64,000 nucleotides of DNA from assembly GCF_030295405.1 (NCBI RefSeq), contig NZ_AP027080.1:496001-560000 (forward strand), given 5' to 3'. Position numbers and translations under genes: made by a program. Below, one piece after another: positions 60,101-64,000 of the stretch (within the stretch, counting starts at the first letter, position 1; each line of letters begins with the position of its first letter). Origin of the DNA: Mesoterricola silvestris (GTDB taxonomy: Bacteria; Acidobacteriota; Holophagae; Holophagales; Holophagaceae). The notes beneath the pieces are model-generated. The model was not told the origin of the DNA. It saw only the letters and a list, made by a program, of their open reading frames with translations, and did no database searches.

Positions 60101-61925
60101 GGCCACCCTCCTGGCCGCGGGGCGGGAGCTGGGCCTGGACTTCACCGCGCCCTGGCGGGACCTGGACCCCCGCGCCCGGGCCGTGGCCATGCGGGGCTGC
60201 GAGGGGGTGCTGGAGGTGGAATGGGCCTACCGCCGGGGCGGCCGCGAGGGGATCCACCGGCTCTCCACCCCCTGGGAGGGCTTCGCCACGCTGGTGGACA
60301 GGGAATACGAGCGGGTGCACCTGGAGAAGGGGGAGGACCTGGAGGAGCTCCTGGGCGAGGCCCCGTGCCCCGGGTGCGCCGGGGAGCGCCTGAACCCGCG
60401 GTCCCGCCGGGCCACCTTCGCCGGCCTGCGCCTGCCCGAGCTGGCCCGCAGGACCGCCGCCGAGGCCCGGGCCTGGTTCCGGTCCCTGGACCTGGACGGC
60501 GCCGCCGCCTTCCTGCGGGAGGACATCCTGGCCCGCCTCGGGGCCCTGGAGGACGCGGGCCTGGGCCACCTGGCCCCGGACCGGGAATGGGCGAGCCTCT
60601 CGGGAGGCGAGGCCCAGCGGGTGCGCCTGGCGGCGTCCCTGGGCTCGGGCCTTGCGGGCGTCACCTACGTCCTGGACGAACCCACCCTGGGCCTGCACCC
60701 CCAGGACACCGCGCGCCTGGCGGGGGTGCTGCGGCGCCTGGCCGACGCCGGCAACGCCGTGGTGGTGGTGGAGCACGACCCGGCCCTGGTGGCCCGGGCC
60801 GACCACGTCCTCGAACTGGGGCCCGGCGCGGGCCCGGAGGGGGGCCGGCTCACGGGGCAGGGGGCCCCGGGCTCCTTCCCCCCCGCCTCCCACACCGGGC
60901 GGATCCTCGCCCAAAGGCCCCCCGCGGCCTTCGCCCCGGCCCGGGCCCTGGACCCCGGCGTCTCCATCCGCGGCGCCAGCCTCCACAACCTGCGCGGCCT
61001 GGACGTGGACCTGCCCTGCGGGGCCCTGGTGGCGGTGACGGGGGTCTCGGGCAGCGGCAAGTCCAGCCTGGTGCGGGGCGTGCTCGCGGCCTCCCTGCGC
61101 TCGGCCCTGGCCGGCCGGGGCCCGGTGGGCTGCGCGGAGCTCCGGGTCCACGTCCCCATCCGGCGGTTGGAGGTGCTGGACCAGGGGGGGCCGGGCCCGG
61201 GCTGGGCCACCACCGTGGCCACCGCCGCGGGCCTCGCGGAACCCCTTCGCAAGCGCTTCGCCGCCACCCCCCGGGCCCGGGCCCTGAAGCTTGGGGCCCG
61301 GCACTTCTCCACGGCCTCCCCCGGGGGGCGCTGCGAGGCCTGCCAGGGCCGGGGCGCCCTCACCGTGGCCATGGACCTGCTGCCGGACGTGACGGTGGGG
61401 TGCGAAGTCTGCGCCGGCGCCGGGTTCCGGCCCGAGGTGCTGGAATGCCTCCTGGGGGGGCGGTCCATCGCGGAGGTGTTCGCCGCCACGGTGGAGGAGG
61501 CCCTGGCCCTGTTCCCCGCCGACGCGGCCCTGGCCGGGCCCCTGGAGGCCCTGGCCCGGGTGGGCCTGGGCTACCTGCGCCTGGGCCAGCCCGGCTCCGG
61601 CCTTTCCGGGGGCGAATGGCAGCGCCTGCGCCTCGCCACCCTCCTGGCCGCGCCCCCCCAGGGCGCCGCCGTGCTCCTGGACGAGCCCGCCCGGGGCCTG
61701 GGCGCCGCGGATGTGGAGCGCCTGGCGGCGGCCCTGAAGGGCCTGGCCGCGGGCGGCGCCCTGGTGGTGGCGGTGGAGCACCACCTGGACCTGGTGCGGG
61801 CCGCCGATTGGGTGGTGGACCTGGGCCCCGGGGGCGGCCCCGAGGGTGGCGCGCTGGTGGCCGCCGGAACGCCGTCGCAGCTCCGCGCCTGCCCCGCTTC
61901 GGCCACGGGCCGGGCCCTCTCTTGA
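57183..61925 (+). CDS. Tandem (double-length) UvrA-like excinuclease ATPase
   Basis: A 1580-residue protein, about 1.7 times UvrA (about 940), made of two consecutive UvrA-like halves and therefore four ABC ATPase units. Walker A: GVSGSGKSS (34-42), GVSGAGKTS (about 506), GPSGSGKSS (about 823), GVSGSGKSS (about 1288). Signature: LSLGEAQ (357), LSGGEAQ (670), LSGGEAQ (1139), LSGGEWQ (1475). Walker B: DEPSAGLHP, DEPTTGLH, DEPTLGLHP, DEPARGLG. Zinc-finger CxxC pairs recur in each half (CPACAG, CSACRG; CETCEG, CPACAG; CPRCKG, CPGCAG; CEACQG, CEVCAG). UvrA dimers use four ATPase sites, so one chain could act as a covalent dimer. A DNA-repair or drug-resistance role is inference. Confidence 0.9.
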   Translation: MEDRDWIEVKAAREHNLRGVDVRIPRGLLTVVTGVSGSGKSSLAFDTLFREGQRRFLETLPSFSRQFTGGLARPDVASIGGLGPAVAVGQRAALANPRSTVGTLTEVWDLLRLLFARLGKGPVPATRGLFSFNGPEGACPACAGLGVEDRLDLDLLVADPALTLRQGALHVSTPNGYLMYSQVTLDVLDQVLRAHGGSVDIPWRDLGEEARHVVLHGSDRLRVPYGKHPLESRLKWTGITARPRQDGFYRGLVPVMEEILRGKRNDSILRYVRTTPCSACRGARLRPEALAVRWRDLGITDLAGRTASELHAFFAGLDLAGAEAPVLAPIREDLLARTALMAELGLGYLAFHRPAPTLSLGEAQRLRLLTLALGELRGLLLVLDEPSAGLHPGDSARLLGVLRRLRDQGQTVVVTEHDPVIALGADWIVDLGPGPGRDGGAVLYSGPPSGLLEPGDSPTRTWLRGGFRPGPRTPREGPRTRMEGLARNNLRDLAIDLVEGGLNVITGVSGAGKTSLLQEAALRRPTLLVDAAPIGRTPRSNAATYTGAFDLIRNLFAATPEARAAGLGKGHFTFNTPGGRCETCEGAGVLEVGMKHLGAVSVPCPACAGLRFHPEVLAVPYRGRSIAEVLACSVQEAAALFGDQPRLARILSALLDCGLGYLPLGQPATTLSGGEAQRVKLATELARAGKGASFIALDEPTTGLHAADTRVLLGAWARLAEAGHTLLVVDNDPGVILAADHVIDLGPGSGPEGGRVVVAGPPAAVAACEASLTGAGLRGFPPPAPCPPAPGAPPPMELLGVTTHNLRDLDAAFPARGLTVVTGPSGSGKSSLVFDTLLAESRNRFNDLVAPWARRLLPRKGGAEFVAARSLQAAVAVPQASGRRNPRSRVGTVTELDELYRMLYARAGSERLPASAFSPNAEAGACPRCKGLGFLQACDPDRLVSRPDLPLGAGAMDGTRFGAYLGEPDGRYVATLLAAGRELGLDFTAPWRDLDPRARAVAMRGCEGVLEVEWAYRRGGREGIHRLSTPWEGFATLVDREYERVHLEKGEDLEELLGEAPCPGCAGERLNPRSRRATFAGLRLPELARRTAAEARAWFRSLDLDGAAAFLREDILARLGALEDAGLGHLAPDREWASLSGGEAQRVRLAASLGSGLAGVTYVLDEPTLGLHPQDTARLAGVLRRLADAGNAVVVVEHDPALVARADHVLELGPGAGPEGGRLTGQGAPGSFPPASHTGRILAQRPPAAFAPARALDPGVSIRGASLHNLRGLDVDLPCGALVAVTGVSGSGKSSLVRGVLAASLRSALAGRGPVGCAELRVHVPIRRLEVLDQGGPGPGWATTVATAAGLAEPLRKRFAATPRARALKLGARHFSTASPGGRCEACQGRGALTVAMDLLPDVTVGCEVCAGAGFRPEVLECLLGGRSIAEVFAATVEEALALFPADAALAGPLEALARVGLGYLRLGQPGSGLSGGEWQRLRLATLLAAPPQGAAVLLDEPARGLGAADVERLAAALKGLAAGGALVVAVEHHLDLVRAADWVVDLGPGGGPEGGALVAAGTPSQLRACPASATGRALS

Positions 61926-61947
61926 ACCGTTAATACCCCATTCTTGC

Positions 61948-61984
61948 TATATTCTAGGGGACACGGGGCCGCATTGGGGCGGCC
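61948..61984 (+). promoter_or_regulatory. Possible promoter and GC stem in the purL leader
   Basis: TATATT (61948-61953) is a possible -10; the nearest -35-like TTGAAC is 20 bases upstream, too far for a good match. It is followed by the stem GGCCGC-ATTGGG-GCGGCC (61967-61984) and GTTCTGTTTTG, terminator-like, 23 bases before the purL ATG. This could be the uvrA-like gene terminator or an attenuator of purL. Confidence 0.35.
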
Positions 61985-62007
61985 GTTCTGTTTTGACAGG
62001 GACCCCC

Positions 62008-64000
62008 ATGCCCGCCATCCGCCGCCTTTTCGTGGAGAAGAAGCCCGAGTTCGCCGTGGAGGCGAAGAAGCTCCGCCACGACCTGCAAGAGCAGCTGGGG
62101 ATCCGGGGCCTGGAGGGCGTGCGCCTCGTGGTGCGCTACGATGTGGAGGGGCTTTCCGAGGCCCACCTGGAGGCGGCGCGGTGGACCGTGTTCGCCGAGC
62201 CCCCGGTGGACCTGGTGTTCGACGAGGAGCTGCCCCTGGCGCCGGACGAGACGGCCCTGGCCGTGGAGTACCTGCCCGGCCAGTACGACCAGCGGGCCGA
62301 CAGTGCCGCCCAGTGCCTCCAGCTCCTGTCCCACGGCGCCCGGCCCGCGGTGGCCGGGGCCCACGTGTTCGTGTTCCGGGGCGCCCTGGAGCCCGGGGCC
62401 CTGGACCGCATCCGCGCCTTCCTCATCAATCCCGTGGACAGCCGGGAGGCCGCCTGGCCCAAGCCCGCGACCCTCGTCCCCGTCCTGCCCGAGCCCGCCG
62501 AGGTGGCCGTGCTGGAGGGCTTCAACGACGGGGGACGCCCCTTCCTGGAGGCCCTCCACGCGCGCATGGGCCTGGCCATGACCCTGGCGGACCTGGAGCA
62601 CACCCGCACCTACTTCCGGGGCGAGGGCCGCAATCCCACCGAGACCGAGCTGCGCCTCCTGGACACCTACTGGTCCGATCACTGCCGCCACACCACCTTC
62701 CTCACCCGCGTGAAGGACGTCTCGGTGGACGACGGCCCCATGGCCCGGCCCATCCGGCGCGCCTACGGGGCCTACCGGGACCTGCGGTCCCAGGTCTTCG
62801 GGGAGGACCTGGCCGAGCGGCCCGAGTGCCTCATGGACATCGCCCTGCTCCCGGCCCGGGCCCTGCGCAAAGCCGGCAAGCTCGACGACCAGGAGCTCAC
62901 CAGCGAGATCAACGCCTGCTCCGTGGTGGTGGACGTGGACAACACGGCGGCCCCCGGCGGGCGCGAGCCCTGGCTCCTGATGTTCAAGAACGAGACCCAC
63001 AACCACCCCACCGAGATCGAGCCCTTCGGCGGGGCCGCCACCTGCCTGGGCGGGGCCATCCGGGACCCCCTCAGCGGGCGCTCCTACGTGTACCAGTCCA
63101 TGCGCGTCACGGGCTCCGGGGACCCCCGGGTGCCCCTGGACGCCACGCTTCCCGGCAAGCTGCCCCAGCGCAAGATCACCCAGGAGGCGGCCCAGGGCTT
63201 CGCCTCGTACGGCAACCAGATCGGCCTGTGCACGGGCCAGGTCACCGAGTACTACGACCCCGGCTTCGTGGCCAAGCGCATGGAGATCGGCGCGGTGGTG
63301 GGCGCCGTGCCCCAGGCCCAGGTGCGCCGGGAGGAGCCCGCCCCCGGCGACGTGATCATCCTGGTGGGGGGCCGCACCGGAAGGGACGGCATCGGCGGCG
63401 CCACGGGCAGCTCCAAGAGCCACACCGAGGAGTCCATCGGGACCTGCGGCGCCGAGGTGCAGAAGGGGGATCCCCCCATGGAGCGCAAGCTCCAGCGCCT
63501 GTTCCGCGCCCCGGAATTCTGCCGGCTGGTGAAGAAGTGCAACGACTTCGGCGCGGGCGGCGTGGGCGTGGCCATCGGCGAGCTGGCCCCGGGCCTGGTC
63601 ATCGACCTGGACGTGATCCCCCGGAAGTACGAAGGGCTCAACGGCACCGAGCTGGCCATCGCCGAAAGCCAGGAGCGCATGGCCGTGGCCGTGGCCGCCC
63701 AGGACGCGCCGGAGGTGCTGCGCCTGGCCGCGCTGGAGAACCTGGAGGCCACCCTGGTGGCCCGGGTGACGGAAGAGCCGCGCCTGCGCATGACCTGGCG
63801 GGGCCGCACCATCGCCGACCTCTCCCGGGAGTTCCTGGACACCAACGGCGCCGCCCAGTTCACCACGGTGCGCATCGAGGCGCCCGCCGCCGCCACCCCC
63901 TTCGCCGCCCCCGCGGTGGCCCCGGAGGACCTGGAGCGCCGCTGGCTGGAGGGCCTGGCGGACCTGAACACCTGCAGCCAGCGGGGCCTGGGCGAGAAGT
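62008..64000 (+). CDS. purL: Phosphoribosylformylglycinamidine synthase PurL, clostridial-type single chain, 5' part
   Basis: The first 664 residues of a large purine-biosynthesis enzyme (FGAR to FGAM, fourth step); the frame runs off the window end. The N-terminus MPAIRRLFVEKKPEFAVEAKKL and the arrangement without a separate PurQ/PurS are typical of the TIGR01857-like clade found in Clostridia and Bacteroidetes. YWSDHCRHTTF carries the family's DHCRH motif, and KNETHNHPTEIEPFGGAATCLGGAIRD forms the ATP/FGAR site; NQIGLCTGQV, GGRTGRDGIGGATGSS and NDFGAGGVGVAIGEL follow. A glutaminase domain is expected beyond the window. Start ATG is 23 bases after a GC stem; no other start is near. Confidence 0.93.
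   Translation, partial: MPAIRRLFVEKKPEFAVEAKKLRHDLQEQLGIRGLEGVRLVVRYDVEGLSEAHLEAARWTVFAEPPVDLVFDEELPLAPDETALAVEYLPGQYDQRADSAAQCLQLLSHGARPAVAGAHVFVFRGALEPGALDRIRAFLINPVDSREAAWPKPATLVPVLPEPAEVAVLEGFNDGGRPFLEALHARMGLAMTLADLEHTRTYFRGEGRNPTETELRLLDTYWSDHCRHTTFLTRVKDVSVDDGPMARPIRRAYGAYRDLRSQVFGEDLAERPECLMDIALLPARALRKAGKLDDQELTSEINACSVVVDVDNTAAPGGREPWLLMFKNETHNHPTEIEPFGGAATCLGGAIRDPLSGRSYVYQSMRVTGSGDPRVPLDATLPGKLPQRKITQEAAQGFASYGNQIGLCTGQVTEYYDPGFVAKRMEIGAVVGAVPQAQVRREEPAPGDVIILVGGRTGRDGIGGATGSSKSHTEESIGTCGAEVQKGDPPMERKLQRLFRAPEFCRLVKKCNDFGAGGVGVAIGELAPGLVIDLDVIPRKYEGLNGTELAIAESQERMAVAVAAQDAPEVLRLAALENLEATLVARVTEEPRLRMTWRGRTIADLSREFLDTNGAAQFTTVRIEAPAAATPFAAPAVAPEDLERRWLEGLADLNTCSQRGLGEK

Overview
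The window is a very GC-rich (about 70 %) bacterial chromosomal segment, densely packed with genes. Several features point to an acidobacterium of the Holophagae type (Geothrix/Holophaga relatives). These are a multiheme CxxCH/CxxxxCH cytochrome next to a DUF5777 beta-barrel, a tricorn-like protease, DUF5916 and OmpP1/FadL outer-membrane proteins, a clostridial-type PurL, and a chemosensory operon with CheD and a STAS protein. That placement is an inference from gene content; no rRNA or other phylogenetic marker is present. I saw no tRNA, rRNA, CRISPR array, transposase or prophage gene.

Layout. 1-9.6 kb: the 3' end of a metal P1B-ATPase, then exported proteins (tricorn-like protease, NHL-repeat protein, M28 peptidase, WKNG-repeat lipoprotein). 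9.6-21 kb: a DUF4382-like lipoprotein, a MocR-type regulator lacking the PLP lysine, a membrane Ser/Thr kinase translationally coupled to a FadL-like porin gene, gamma-glutamyltransferase, a BMP-type binding protein and a hybrid histidine kinase. 21-28.5 kb: adenine deaminase, a large 530-bp imperfect palindrome, then a four-gene cytochrome/porin operon that looks like a complete inner-membrane-to-surface electron conduit, and a Tam-like methyltransferase. 28.5-34.3 kb: a glycerol/ether-lipid type operon (GntR repressor, GlpD, FGGY kinase, AGPS-like FAD enzyme). Its promoter carries two HutC-type operators, one overlapping the -10. 34.3-45.4 kb: DUF2804, YtfJ-like, lipase-like, FadL, 5'-nucleotidase, SDR, DUF5916 and thioredoxin-like genes, with repeat-rich intergenic DNA.

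45.6-57.2 kb is one long chemosensory operon in the order mcp, MCP-like, cheY, STAS gene, cheA, mcp, cheW, cheR, cheB, response-regulator/kinase, cheD. A sigma-28-like promoter precedes it. Both transmembrane MCPs end in the same EFSRF pentapeptide, as expected for CheR/CheB tethering. CheA carries an MshEN-like insertion. The REC-kinase has Asn in place of the phospho-accepting His. The window ends with a double-length (1580-residue, four-ATPase) UvrA-like protein and the 5' two-thirds or less of purL.

The observations most worth following up are the cytochrome conduit operon, the large palindrome at 22.3-22.9 kb, a dispersed intergenic repeat (three copies of a 37-bp core, one variable position), the degenerate regulators and kinases, and the tandem UvrA.
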